DNA from: Norana najaformis
Taxonomy: Eukaryota > Annelida > Clitellata > Crassiclitellata > Hormogastridae
Direction: 5' to 3'
Assembly (NCBI GenBank): GCA_964023275.1
Contig: OZ029913.1
Location: 50,847,509-50,911,508, forward strand
Length of the DNA stretch: 64,000 nucleotides
Part shown: in pieces, positions 13,101-51,800 of the stretch
How positions within the stretch are numbered: the first letter of the stretch is position 1
Layout of the letters: every line of letters starts with the position of its first letter
The notes under the pieces: generated by a model
Seen by the model: only the letters and a program-made list of their open reading frames with translations
Told to the model about the DNA's origin: nothing
Database searches by the model: none
Position numbers and translations under genes: made by a program

Positions 13101-13126
13101 GTGATTATATCAACTTCTGTTGCCAT
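3941..13126 (-). CDS. Unrecognised five-exon gene, 298 residues
   Basis: Coding exons in order on the minus strand are 13031-13126, 12117-12363, 7267-7416, 5252-5456 and 3941-4139. Together they give 897 nt: 298 residues plus TAA. Every junction keeps the frame (phases 0, 1, 1, 2) and every intron is GT-AG. The N-terminus is MATEVDIITKRPRTPNDQYS. The middle (residues about 90-230) is rich in Tyr, Arg, Trp and Pro, with segments such as SHFYGENVERYTLIDAYRRP and SDLWPEYSEYTDKYLL. Residues about 233-275 form a charged helix, probably a coiled coil (AKLHAAEGQRLQKLEMEQKA). There is no signal peptide or membrane segment, so it is probably intracellular. I do not recognise the family. The low-complexity aromatic style recalls axonemal microtubule inner proteins, but that is only an impression. 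Intron 2 is 4.7 kb with an old LINE; intron 3 carries another LINE. Confidence 0.78.
4271..4306. repeat. Perfect 13-bp inverted repeat
   Basis: TCCACTTTTTAAA (4271-4283) pairs with TTTAAAAAGTGGA (4294-4306) around a 10-nt loop, just upstream of the last exon of the minus-strand gene. Confidence 0.85.
5252..5456 (-). CDS. 298-residue gene, coding exon 4
   Basis: Acceptor TTATTATAG. Residues about 165-232 contain HRKPESEYNDIRHTEQTVRR. Donor CACC|GTAAGT, phase 2. Confidence 0.8.
5930..7131 (+). mobile_element. LINE (CR1/L2-like) remnant, 3' half
   Basis: It holds broken pieces of a reverse transcriptase C-terminal half: LTWFRSFLSDRLQS, then in another frame QYADDTQAYD with the YADD catalytic motif, WMSSNHLSLNCNKTQFIWLG, and HSSLAPIQQHVLFKILTLMH. 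The end reads LKTVLFNSDSN, followed by CCTCTAAGAGGCATTTATAAA and an (ATTACA) tail. Several frameshifts and stops show it is dead. It sits in intron 3 of the 298-residue gene. A second copy with the same 3' end is at 32725-33272. Confidence 0.88.
7267..7416 (-). CDS. 298-residue gene, coding exon 3
   Basis: Too short for most ORF calls. Acceptor TTTGATAAG, 49 full codons (ERTRSHFYGENVERYTLIDA to YYAQRYP), donor CCAG|GTGCAG, phase 1. It matches the phases of both neighbours. Confidence 0.75.
9435..9490 (+). repeat. Short dispersed repeat, copy also at 14835-14880
   Basis: TTGAATCTCGGGCTAG followed by GGTCC..ATGGGGAC is shared by both sites. It may be the edge of a LINE 3' region. Confidence 0.55.
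10025..10720 (+). mobile_element. Decayed LINE reverse transcriptase fragment
   Basis: Pieces in shifting frames read LGVLQDGDLSVADHIS, then CNSILAGLPKFR, QPKYSHITD, GTVPVYIRKLSVPVI and SLPSAACGNLQVPC. These match the order of the C-terminal region of CR1/Rex-type LINE polymerases. Many stops and frameshifts. Confidence 0.7.
11613..11990 (-). pseudogene. 125-codon open frame inside intron 2, unknown
   Basis: Long open frame in the large intron, reading through VVKKDKFVGVL-like and NQWNIIQARQLTLYPEF segments and ending EDFFKRPL. It is open upstream as well. No splice sites tie it to the host gene's phases. It may be a remnant of a transposon protein; I recognise no domain. Confidence 0.25.
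12117..12363 (-). CDS. 298-residue gene, coding exon 2
   Basis: Acceptor TTTATTAG. Residues 33-114 contain GPPVNGPPREGGRYYKDRYA and NDLPSEYNCC. Donor ATTG|GTAGCT is phase 1. An internal AG|GTATGC could be used as an earlier donor, but only the full exon keeps the frame to exon 3. Confidence 0.75.
12640..12925 (+). mobile_element. LINE 3' end, CGATTACGATT-tail family
   Basis: Includes the end of the ORF (QVFH..LKT-like) and the UTR landmarks CCTGATTCCTCCTCTTCCC, GGATCTTGAGCTGGACCTGA, CTTACCTGCCTATCGA and TGCCTATGAATAAGCTGCTT, ending in a decayed ATTACAATT tail. It lies in intron 1 of the 298-residue gene. Confidence 0.8.
13031..13126 (-). CDS. 298-residue gene, coding exon 1
   Basis: Start codon at 13124-13126 and 32 codons ending IKNINQ. 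Donor is CAG|GTAATT, phase 0. Confidence 0.75.
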
Positions 13127-15096
13127 GGCAAAGTTTCAAAATGATCCACTTCTTGTAAAAAAAAAAGTTTTATAACACTGCAATTAGAGGTGTACCAAAT
13201 AACCATCATTACAAATTAGTATTAAGTTGAATAATGAGATGATTCAAATATTCACATTTCAAAAGATGGGAATAAATGAAAATTGAATAATCAAATAAAC
13301 AATATTTACAGCCAACAACATGACCACCTTTCACCCAAATCAATAATGTCACTGCCTTTGAGGCCAATAATTGACATAGAAAATCAGTAATCTTGAACCA
13401 TTCTGCAAGCTCTCATTGCACAAACATTTAGCCAAAAATTTATTTCAGATATTACATATTTACAGATTTAAATTAGATTTTACAGTTTTAAATTATTAGA
13501 TATTTACAGGCAACAGTAGCAAAAAATAAAGGAAAACTGGCAGAAAGTGCAGTACAGACTCAACATCATGATGGCTGATTTTGAAGAATTTACAAATGGT
13601 AGTACAGTAAGAGTAATCTAAGTTGTGCAGCTTCCTGTTTGCAAGGTTCACAGCTTCCATTCCACAACAGAAGGAAAGGTTTGCAGTGACCACCAGCAAT
13701 ACAGGTTCTCGAAATTTGCAACATTTACTAATCAAAGAATTAAATGACTGTCACCAGAACATGAAACACAGTACTGCATACCCTAGCAGCATTTATCCAA
13801 AAAATAAATAAGGAATTAGAAACAGGTTCGAGGATTACCTGCCCAGTCTTCAGTAAGAAATTCAGTAAATACACTAAAATTGTAATTTCTAATTTGCAAA
13901 ACTTTAATCAGGTAGACTACTGCGTTAGGAGTCTACTTTATTTATAGTACATGAAAGTATATATTGCGCCATTTAAACCTCATGTGCTATATAAATGAAT
14001 TATTGATTAGACACTTCTATTGCACTGGTGTATAATGTACAAGGCATCAACCGATAGCGCACAAAATATTCATATCTATATTTGTAAATACATTCATTTT
14101 TTATTCGTATTCCTCTTGATATAATATATTGTGATTTTTGTTACCTGCTTTACCTGTAACTGTAAGTGGAACGAGACACTTTTTTGGATGATTAGAGTCG
14201 GAATATCAAGCAACTCCGTCCGCGGGCAGACGTTGCCATAGCATTGACTGCGGATATTATCTTTTAAGATTTTCTAGGAGTCAGTTTCACTTACATTCCG
14301 GAACATAATCCGTTAATGACCTGGAACAAAAGCGAGTAAAGCGAGATAAATATAAATGTAAATGTACACGGTTTTCTGAAGCGTTCGTAAGGCCTCGACC
14401 CTTCCCATTTTACGATGAATTAATCGGATGAGATCCTTCACCACCGCTGCCCGTTTGAATGAGATGATCGCTCGCTCTCCGCTGCCCTCCTGAAGGTTCA
14501 ACTGACTGCCAATTTGAAATTTGTTTTTATTGGTCAATGTGATATAATTCGTATTCTGTATGTTTTCTAAATCAGCGTCGTTGCCTAACCCTTGGATCTT
14601 GACTTGGAACCGAACCTGAACTCGCCCAGCAATAGTGTAGCTTTCTTTGGGCGTTGTAGAAATTTAACATTACGATTTCAAATAAGTAATATTTTCTGTT
14701 AAATCGAATCAGGCCTACTCGTCCGCCATTTTACTCTGTATAAAACCCTGTGCATTCCATCACTTTATTCCCATTCTACCTGTAAGCTCCTCAGTGTAAC
14801 GCTTCAGTTTCAGGCGCAAGAAGGACTAGCCAGAGATTTGAATCTCGGGCTAGCAGGTCCGTACATGGGGACTTCCAATAGGCCTAAGTGTCAGTTTATG
14901 ACTGGTCTTTACAAAAGATTTAATGGTGTAGCTTATGTTAGCAAATATTACGTCTCTCTTAGTATTAATTTTATCATCTTTTAATTTTTTCTCTGTTTTA
15001 GGGGAAAGCGCGAACGCAGTCCCCCACTAACAAAAATTACGCACCCGAGTAACCCACATTTGGGGTTATCGCAAGAGTCAACCCAACCGAAGTGCA
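13127..15096. other. Upstream spacer of the 298-residue gene
   Basis: AT-rich. It contains a LINE 3' end (14580-14680) and a short repeat (14835-14880). No promoter element or conserved frame could be identified by eye. Confidence 0.5.
14580..14680 (+). mobile_element. LINE 3' end, CGATTACGATT-tail family
   Basis: GGATCTTGACTTGGAACC, TAGCTTTCTTTGGGCGTTGT and a decayed ATTACGATTTC tail; an internal part of the consensus is missing. Confidence 0.65.
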
Positions 15097-15154
15097 ATGG
15101 CTGAGCCTCGTCCTGGGAGCACCGCCTATTTGATCGCGGTCTCTCCTGTGCCAG
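15097..15154 (+). CDS. Possible first coding exon
   Basis: ATG followed by 19 codons (MAEPRPGSTAYLIAVSPVP) ending at a near-perfect donor, CAG|GTAAGTATG. The surrounding 150 bases are GC-richer than the flanks. I could not find a downstream exon that continues in phase 1, so this is speculative. Confidence 0.3.
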
Positions 15155-15414
15155 GTAAGTATGATTAAATTTTCGCTAGCGGGCTTCATATATAATTCTA
15201 CGACGCTTTTATGTGGTGTGAACATGATAATCGTGATCAAAACTTTCTCAAAACAAAATTACCGAATATAACATTAAAAATATTTTAAGATATTTCTAGA
15301 ATACATTTATAGTTATTTTGCTATAGTTTTAGTTGTGGAAAATAAAGTTACCTTTGAAAACATTAAATAGAAAATGTATTTCAAAGCCGCAAGCCACCTA
15401 GCGAATGAGCAACC

Positions 15415-15560
15415 CAACCAAATCGTAATCCCGAGATTTCGACAGCGCCCAACGAAAGCCACGTCACCGGCACCAGCTTATTCACAAGCGCTCAGTCAAA
15501 ACAAAAGAAGAAGGCAAGTCGGGATAGGATCTGTGAAAGGGGAATGTTTTCAGTTTTGAG
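15415..15560 (-). mobile_element. LINE 3' end, CGATTACGATT-tail family (reverse)
   Basis: Reads in reverse as the family tail: ATCGTAATCCCGAGATTTC, AGCGCCCAACGAAAGCC, CCAGCTTATTCACAAGCGCT, then GGGATAGGATCTGTGAAAGG. Confidence 0.78.
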
Positions 15561-15605
15561 TGAAAGGTCAATGCGTACCCGGTAATTGTCAGCTTGCATT
15601 CTCAT

Positions 15606-15753
<148 letters not shown>

Positions 15754-15783
15754 CTAGGCCCCATAAATCAGGAGGGCTTTAGC

Positions 15784-16283
15784 CTCATCAAGAAAATCGG
15801 TCCCATTTAACCCAAGTATCGGTAGACAAGAGGGAGACTTCTTTCCTATTCCAACGCCTCTCCATTGCCATCCAGCGATCTAACGCGATTGCCTTTAATG
15901 GCACATTCTTGGAGCCAGATTTAAGCGAAGACTGGCAATTCCAGAGAACAATCGCCGGCCGGAAGACAGCCTCAGATCAGTGCGACGAACATTCTACCCA
16001 TTCAGACCATGCTTCTTCGCTTCCTTGTAATTTCCCTTGTCTTCTACCTGACTGGGAACAGTTGTCTCCGCGCGACCTTCCATCGACGGAAGAAGAAGCG
16101 ATTGACTCCGGCTATGACAAAGCATTTACAATGGTTAACAGGAGAAAAGACGAACGTTATCTGAAGGATTTAGTTCAGAAGAAGCACGCAGACGAATTCA
16201 TGATCTCAGAACTCGCACTAGACGCAGCCAGCGAGAGTACCCAGTCCCAAATCAAGTTCTTCATCGAAGAACAAGACGGCTGA
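15784..16283 (+). pseudogene. Coding-like open frame of unknown origin, frameshifted
   Basis: The frame stays open for about 166 codons, from just after a TAG at 15781-15783 to TGA at 16281-16283. It reads RETSFLFQRLSIAIQRSN, then acidic and helical segments such as DSGYDKAFTMVNRRKDERYL and SELALDAASESTQ. Near 16260 the next frame opens for another 115 codons (basic, ending HLRDR*), suggesting one old frameshift in a longer ORF. GC content is well above the window average, and (AAT)n tracts lie on both sides. It could be a retroelement gag-like ORF or a retrocopy. I recognise no domain. Confidence 0.4.
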
Positions 16284-16799
16284 AATCAAAGAAGGAGAGA
16301 AGGGCGTGCCTGAAGCCAAGATTAAAGGAAAGGAAAGAACCTGGAACAGGTCGTCGAGACCCAGCCGACGGGCCCCGACCGATCCTCTGGGTCAAGGAGC
16401 CACACCGCCTGTCGAAGGTCAGCCGGCGGGTCGAGGTCGAGGAGACGTCCACGCTCGGGTCAGTGAAGCCCACGACGGTGGCGCCTTCGAAGCAGACGAC
16501 GACGGAGATGAAGAGGAGGGTGTTGGTGGTGCTGGATGTTCGTCCGATCCACACCGGAAGTTCTTGCGCTCCAACGAAGAAACGCCCACAGAACGCTCTA
16601 CACTTACGCGACCGCTAACTCAGGGTTGCTTCTTCGCCACGGCGCTTACAGACAAGATCACGAGATTCGGAGGTGCAGCTAGTCGACCTGTTTCCAGTGT
16701 GCCAACCAGGACGCCACAGCAGCTCTAGTTGCTCCAGCAACAATAGATTTGTTTCATAATTGAAAATGTTCCGACACCCTGGAAGTCGTTTCTGACGCC

Positions 16800-16821
16800 T
16801 ATTATAATAATAATGTAATAA

Positions 16822-16859
<38 letters not shown>

Positions 16860-17915
16860 GACAATTTATATAGCGCCGTAGCCCAGCCGAGGGCGCTGTA
16901 CATGGGTTAAAAAAACAAAAACAAAAATCAACTACAGTCATGAGATATCCTAAAAAGATGTGTCTTGAGTCGTGACTTGAATGTGTCCAGGGATGGGACA
17001 TTCATCACATTCTCAGGAAGACTGTTCCACGCAGTGGTCCGGCGACAGTGAAGGAACGTTCGCCGAACTTTGTGGAAGACCGCGGGACATGCAGTTGATT
17101 CCTCGATGAGGACCGTAGCCGATATGTGTTCTGGTTGTCGGCTGTTCGAATACAGAAGTCGGATATATAGTCTGGTAGAAGACCATTACGAGCCTTGTAT
17201 GTAATTAGGCACAGTTTGTAGGTGATCCGCTGAGGAACTCGCAACCAGTGGAGGTTGTCGCGCAGCAGATCAGTGACGTGATTGAATGGTGTCCGACCAT
17301 GGATGAGGCGGGCAGCAGAGTTTAGCAATGACTGTATCCGCTCTAGCTGACAAGTCGGCAGACCTGCCAGCAGGCTATTGCAGTAATCAAGCCTGGAGAC
17401 AATGAAACTTTTGACCAGAGTGACAGCGGTTGAGGTGGGAATGAATCTGCGGATCGATTTAATGCGACGCAGCTGATAGAAGCAACCTCGTACAAGTTGA
17501 TTCACATGGGTCGACATGGTCATGCAGCTGTCAAAGCGGACCCCAAGATTGCGAGTGGTGTCAGCTGGTCGAACTTCGCCATCACTGAGGGCAAAGGTAC
17601 TATCGTCGAGTAGATGGCGACGTCGGAGGGTGGTGCACCATAGGAATTCAGACTTAGATGGATTAAGTCTGAGGTGGTTGGACGCCATCCACTCCGAAAT
17701 GCGCTCGATACACAGCATCACTCTCTGTTTCAGCTCAGCGGTTTCTGATGGCTCACAGAAGAAGTAAAGCTGTGTATCATCCGCATAGCAGTGGTGAAGG
17801 AGTCCATGCGCTTGTATAATTCTCTCCACATCGGCCGTGTATAATAAGAAGAGGAGGGGGCCCAGCACTGAGCCTTGTGAAACACCACAGGTGACGAGTC
17901 TGCACGTGTCCTACT
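16800..17915 (-). mobile_element. LINE (CR1/L2-like), 5'-truncated copy
   Basis: The best preserved LINE here. From its 5' break the frame reads TCGVSQGSVLGPLLFLLYTA, then CYADDTQLYF with the catalytic YADD, WMASNHLRLNPSKSEFLW, NLGVRFDSCMTM, SRLDYCNSLLAGLP, LNSAARLIHG and LRDNLHWLRVPQRITYKLCL. These are the palm and thumb regions of the reverse transcriptase. A 1-nt frameshift near 17045 separates the last part (AWNSLPENV..LKTHLFRI, stop about 16935). The 3' UTR has TATAGCGCC in reverse and ends in an (AAT)n tail. The frame is open for 287 codons, so the insertion is fairly young, but the upstream two-thirds are missing and it cannot be autonomous. Confidence 0.93.
17005..17868 (-). pseudogene. 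Reverse transcriptase C-terminal open frame of the LINE
   Basis: Longest open frame in the window (287 codons from an internal Met). It carries the YADD active-site motif and the thumb-domain landmarks of CR1/L2-type polymerases. It lacks the endonuclease and N-terminal RT motifs and is closed early by a frameshift, so it is a relic. Confidence 0.9.
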
Positions 17916-18084
17916 TACTTACCTAGATGTGAGTACCAGATGCTTCGATTGGTCGCTAGAGTTTGGTTGAGGGGACTTATGTGGGCTAATGCGATAGATT
18001 GGGAATGCGCTTACGTTAAGATATGACACTAGTGCTCTTGACCATCACCTTATAAAATGTAATGCAATGTAATGTAATGTAACA

Positions 18085-18370
18085 GACATTCATATAGCGC
18101 CTTTCAAGCACATCCCACAGGCGCTAGTCACACGGTATGTCCAACCGGTCTAAACAAGTGCGTCTTATTAGGGTGAACAGAAAATGAATGTTGAGTTAGA
18201 CTGTGAGGTAAAGAGCGAATGTTTAAAGAGAGGCTGCTCCGGTAGGAGATACCGAAGCACGAAATGGCCCGGCGAGCTCGCAGCGACGTGGGGTGACGTG
18301 GAACCTGCAAATCCCCACGGGCAGAAGAACGCAGCATCCGGCAGCCAGGCCGATTAGAGGCAGGAACACA
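18085..18370. repeat. LINE tail-like and GC-rich repeat remnant
   Basis: Begins with CATATAGCGCCTTTCAAGC, the reverse of the GCGCTATAT box that ends many LINE copies here, then a GC-rich stretch without a convincing frame. Confidence 0.4.
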
Positions 18371-18390
18371 CAGCTCTCTGATCTATGCCG

Positions 18391-18560
18391 GCGTATACAT
18401 ACATACATTCATATGTACATACATAGGTACATACATACATACTTCATGTATACATACATACATGCATACATACATACATACATTCATTCATATATACATA
18501 CCTAAATGCATACATACCTACGTACAGTACATATATGCAATTATACATGCATACGTTAAT
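18391..18560. repeat. (ACAT)n-type degenerate microsatellite
   Basis: Imperfect ATAC/CATA tetranucleotides with TTCA and GTAC variants. Similar tracts lie at 18676-18725, 19280-19430 and 21580-21643. Confidence 0.9.
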
Positions 18561-18599
18561 GCATACTTGCAAACTTTCTACTCTTAATGACATTTAGCA

Positions 18600-18680
18600 T
18601 TATTTAGACTAGCGCAGAGGGCGCCACTAATAGGATCTCTTGGAGTGGCGCTATATAAAATTCTAATTACAATTACATGC
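18600..18680 (+). mobile_element. LINE/SINE 3' end with GCGCTATATAAA box
   Basis: TTTAGACTAGCGCAGAGGGC, then CTCTTGGAGTGGCGCTATAT and an (ATTACA) tail. The same signature is at 34425-34505. Confidence 0.6.
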
Positions 18681-19636
18681 ATACATCCATGCATACACAT
18701 AAACATATATATACATATATACATTGATTTCAAAGCTATATATTGTAGCAAGAAACTGCAGTGGAGATCTTTCTAAGCTGACAAACCAGACAATTCCAAA
18801 TAAATGCACCAACAGGGAAAAGCGGTCTGAAACGGGCTCCTTGGTCAAAACGGACCCACGCCCTCCGCGGCGACACCTAGCGAATTTTTCAAAGTTTTCA
18901 AGGCAAGCGATAGCAGCTTACAATGATAAATATTCATGAGTGTCTTGACTGCTTTGGTTCGAGCGGCGGTGAAAAATAATAAAGTTTAATTTCGAAAATA
19001 TGTCTTACGAAAAGAGTATTAATACTTGCTGTGCATGGCATTCACATTCAGGGTAGGACACCAATTACTGTCCTATTATGTTAGAAATTAGGCCTAAGTG
19101 TACGTTAAGACCCGATTTCAAGACGGCGGAATCTTTTCAATAGCAGATTTAATCTGTTAAGAAGGAATTTATAGAATGACTCAAATGAAATTTGAATAAT
19201 TATATAATTCAAAAACAAATTATTAAACTAATAAAATATGTAAATGTTCACATCTTCCTAAACATTTTGTTTACATATATTTATTTAGCCTATGTAAGTA
19301 TATATGTATGTATATAGGCATGAATGGCTGTATGTATGTATATATGTATGTGTCTATGCATCTATGCATCTGTGTATGCACGTATGCATATATATATATA
19401 TATGTATGAATTTTACCTGGACATATATATATAGCATTTACAAGGAAGGACCTCACACAGACGCTTCTCGCCAGCCTAACTGGTTTTACAGTTCGTTATA
19501 GAACGACAGGCGAGTGATGTTCGAATAGTTGGAAAATACGCTTCAAGGATCTAAATCACTTGTTAAGTTCTACAGTAAATGAAACAAAACATCTTATTAA
19601 GCAAATGGTCCGAGAGTTCGGTCCTCAATGGAGGCT

Positions 19637-48048
<28,412 letters not shown>

Positions 48049-48679
48049 TCTGGTCGACGGCCACTGAACAGCTATGCTGCGCTGAGTTTAGATTCTTACA
48101 GTGCAATGACTTATAAATTGTGTCTGAACAAGTCCGCTGTGCGCACGAAATACGAGTCAAGCGACTTATCAAGCTCCAAAGTCCCGCATAAGTTTATGTG
48201 ATTGAATAAGAAGATAACGTATCAAATATGCATATCAAGTAGCCTAGCGATGATCACAGGCGATTAGACATGTCATAGAACCGAACAGTTGAAACTCAAC
48301 TAAATTCGGCAAATAAATTCTGCTCGGCATAGCCTCTATATTGATGATCTAGTCGACTCCTAAACTGCAATGTGAGTGACACTGTGCTGCAGGGTCGGCC
48401 TAAGTTCACAAAACGCCAGATGGATCGAATTTGCGAACACAGACTTTCGACAGCTAGTTCTAATTTTCGAGTTTTGCCTTGGCATTTAAGAACCTGTTGC
48501 TACTCGAGTATCGGGTTGGACAATAAAAACGAGTCGGTGTCTTTACCGACCTTAGGTTGTATGCCTTCAGTCGAATGTACATTAGGAGTATACATAGCTC
48601 TAAACTTAACCAGAAGCAGAAATAACCTCATAGCACATTTACAGCGTGAAACAGACATTGAATAGGCTGAATCGGAAAT

Positions 48680-50015
48680 AGGTCTCAAACACGCGGTCCG
48701 TGGGTCACATGCGGCAACATGCGGCCACCGAAATCATTTTGCGGCCCGCGACGGTCTTCAGAATATCTCAAATTTTTTAAATGAAAATCTGTACTTACCT
48801 ACTTTTTGTCTTTTTCATAATAAATCTCACTGCTTTTGCTTACCTACTCTTTGTTTTTCTGTTGATAAAGCTCGCTGCTTTTTCAGGTTATACCGCCATC
48901 TTGATTAGAAGTGAATTATGCACATTTGCTGTTGCAATAATAAGTTAACACGATTCGAACACGATTTTAGAGTGTATGAAAGAAAAGTTGTGGGAGAAAA
49001 GAGTTTTTCAGTAGAAATGAGAAAATTTATATTTCTCGGCGGAGGTAAGGTAATTCATTGTTTCAGTTGTCAGCGGACAATTGCGGTTCTCGAAGAAGAC
49101 AAGGTGCGTCGGAACTATGATCCTATGCTATGCATCGCGAAAACTATGAAGGAATCACGTGCAGAATCAGAGAGAAAAATCTCAGTAACTTAAAGCTGGA
49201 TTTACCAAGTGGAGAAATTGGTTTTTATTATTAACTAATCGAGCGAAGATTCTGCAAGAGCAAGATTTGTAATAAGCGAAAGAGCAGCCAAATCATCGCA
49301 GCCTATTACAGAAAACAATTCATAAAAGAATATCATATGAGGGCGATCTAAATTTTATATCCTGGTAAGGAGAAAGTTTGTTTGCTATTACAGTAACTAG
49401 CAGCTTTAGAGATTTAGCAGATACTCTGCATCCACAGTCAATTCAAATGGCGAACAGCTTAGAAGCATTTTCAATTGCTCTTGGTAACAGTACACATGAT
49501 TTTGCAAATTGCGAGATTTAAAAAAAAAATTTCCCAAGCTACACGTTTTTTCAGCAAAGATAATGGCAATGTTTCGAAGGTCATACATAATGTTAATATA
49601 GATTAATAAGTCTGTGTAAGGTCAAATCTCATTGATGAACATTAGCAAGCAACAGTAATTAGCTTGGTTTCGTCTGAGAACGTCAAACCTAACATTGATG
49701 CTCTGATTTATGCAAAACGCTGTCAGTTAATAGATTTGAAATGGCTAAAAGTACATAGGCAATTCATGTCCATTCATGTAGCCAACCGTCGCGCAGCGAC
49801 GTTGGTGCATGACATGACATGACATAGGCAATAAATTACAGTTCTTAAAAAGATAAAGAATTAGCTTTAAAAAGCTTACTGTGGTAGGCCTACTCTTAAT
49901 TTATCCATTTTTATTAACTTTTCAATTGTTGACCGAAAATGATCAAGTGACGCGGCCCACGAGCTAACATATTGGTCTTAATTTAGCCCTCGGGGTGAAT
50001 CGAGTTTGAGGCCCT
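48680..50015 (+). mobile_element. hAT-like DNA transposon, decayed
   Basis: The left end GGTCTCAAACACGCGGTCCG with GCGGCCCGCGACGG, and the right end CGAGTTTGAGGCCC (inverted CTCAAACTCG), are the termini typical of a widespread hAT group. A plus-strand frame at 48918-49193 reads KVIHCFSCQRTIAVLEEDKV RRNYD, a Cys-x2-Cys motif resembling the zinc finger at the start of hAT/GTF2IRD2-like transposases. Downstream frames are broken (LADTLHPQSIQMANSLEAF, FSIALGNSTHDFANCEI). An 8-bp target duplication could not be confirmed. Confidence 0.6.
48918..49193 (+). pseudogene. hAT-like transposase N-terminal fragment
   Basis: 91-codon frame containing HCFSCQRTIAVLEEDKVRRN, similar in spacing to the first zinc knuckle of hAT transposases. 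It lacks the RNase H-like core, and the following frames are riddled with stops. Confidence 0.5.
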
Positions 50016-50621
50016 TAGTATAGATTAAGGAGAAGGACGAAGAATAAATCCGACCATGACTTTTGTAGCCCTATGACATGGGGTGACCATCGCTAGAGGC
50101 GGACTGTTAGGTTAGAACAAGCCTTTATATAGAAAGAACTTGTTGGAATCCTTCACTTGTAGCCATGAAGATGTTTAAATTTTCTGAGTGTGTTTCAAAG
50201 TCCCTTTTCTATTGCCTTGGTCTATATTATACGCCAGTTGAATCATGAGATAGATTTACAGCGTATAAAAGGCCAAAGGATTATCGGCTGCTCGTATAAA
50301 GTACACAGGCCTAGTTACACCACGTTCGAAAATTCAGTATCTCATTATAGAAGAAGCCACCGTGTGCGACACAGTGGTCAGTCCGGTTAGCAACAATCAT
50401 CCGTTAGTCTACTCTTAGCGTTTAGCCCTGCCGAGTGTGGTGTGTTAGGTGTAGTAGGATAGGAGCATAAATAACATCGAGCTTATAACTGTTTGCTTTT
50501 ATAGTTATAGTTTTCTGGTGCAGGAATAAGAAATAAAGCCATTACAACAATAAGGCCATAATGAAGCCATTGCAGAAGAACATTCTAGGCAGAACTTTTG
50601 CGTCAGAAACCATTGTGTGAA

Positions 50622-50880
50622 ATCGTAATCGTAATTTCGAGATTTCTGCAGCGCCCAACGAAAATCGCGCCGCGGGGACCAGCTTATTCACAGGCGCTCA
50701 GTCAAAACAAAATCGATAGGCAACATGGTTCGGTTCCAGGTCAAGTTCCAAGAGTCAGGCAGAGAGACATCGTGGCAGCTACGGTGGATGATGTTTGGGG
50801 TTGGAGAGGAGAGACAGATAAGAGGAAGAAGGGGAGTCAGGATAGGATCTGTGAAAGAGGAGTGTTGTTTTACACATGGA
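50622..50880 (-). mobile_element. LINE 3' end, CGATTACGATT-tail family (reverse)
   Basis: Starts AATCGTAATCGTAATTTCGA, then GCAGCGCCCAACGAAAATCG, CCAGCTTATTCACAGGCGCT, AGAGTCAGGCAGAGAGACAT and GGATAGGATCTGTGAAAGAG. It is one of the longer copies. Confidence 0.85.
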
Positions 50881-51431
50881 ACGACGATATTAGTTTCTAC
50901 CCGCAGTGTATACAATTCTTGAAGCCGCAGTTTGATATTTTATAGCTTAGCCTACGTATAATTTATCCGAAGAAGCATAATGAGACGAAGCATTTTAAAC
51001 TGAAAAAAGACGTTTTACGTAGCTTTTTCCTACTAGTGAGTCACGTTCAATTGAAACATTTCACCATCGTTTGTCACGCATGTTTTAGCCATTAAAAGTG
51101 GCGAAGAAAATAATTACTGCCATTATGTTTCATTCCCGTGATTACTTCCTGGGCTTGCCTAAGTTTGCCTACGGTACCACAGTATGGGTCTATGCATGCC
51201 CACGTCATTATATTTTGCTACCAGGAATCGCCTACTTGAAAGTAGAGCGCAATGCTGGGTATAGACATCCAGATGTTTAGAAGCCAGTGCGAAATTGTGA
51301 GTTCAGGAGTTTCTTGCACGAAGAAAATGAATCCGGACTACCAATATAACGGTAGAATCATTCCACGCTGATGTTTATTCTTTCCCGTGGGAGCAGCGGC
51401 GTGGAGTAAAAGAGAGTCATGCGTGATAGTT

Positions 51432-51659
51432 CTAGGCCGTGACACTGAATTTAACAGCAAGCCAGTGCAGCTTACAACGTACGGCTAGCATAGTATCTCT
51501 GAAATCTTTATCAGCAAGTTGGCATTTGTACTTTTCGGTCTGATCGTCCTCTCTGCACTGCAGATATCCCTCACGGATTCGTTCTTGGTCCCAAATTAGG
51601 CTATTTGTGATCTTCGGGTTCTCTCTCTTAGCCGCATAGCTAGTCATTTTGGAGTTCAT
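51432..51659 (-). CDS. Small coding-like ORF, unknown
   Basis: 75 codons from ATG to TAG, reading MNSKMTSYAAKRENPKITNS, IWDQERIREGYLQCREDDQT and CQLADKDFRDTML. The charged, balanced composition looks more like protein than noise, but I recognise no family, and there is no splice or promoter support. It could be a single exon or a chance ORF. Confidence 0.3.
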   Translation of the reverse strand: MNSKMTSYAAKRENPKITNSLIWDQERIREGYLQCREDDQTEKYKCQLADKDFRDTMLAVRCKLHWLAVKFSVTA

Positions 51660-51740
51660 TTAAAGCAGCTAGAGCACCATGATACTCAACATTACATTGC
51701 TTAATCACTTTCTGTGTGTCTGCCTTTCTCTCTCTCTGTC

Positions 51741-51800
51741 TATCCGCCTCTCTGTCTGTCTATCCGCCTCTCTGTCTGTCTATCCGCCTGTCTGTCCGTC
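51741..51800. repeat. 20-bp tandem repeat, three units
   Basis: TATCCGCCTCTCTGTCTGTC twice exactly, then a third unit with two changes, preceded by a TCTC tract. Confidence 0.92.

Noticed and set aside
18293..18505. His/Tyr/Ile repeat frames around 18.3-19.5 kb
   Set aside because: They come from ACAT-type tetranucleotide repeats, not genes.
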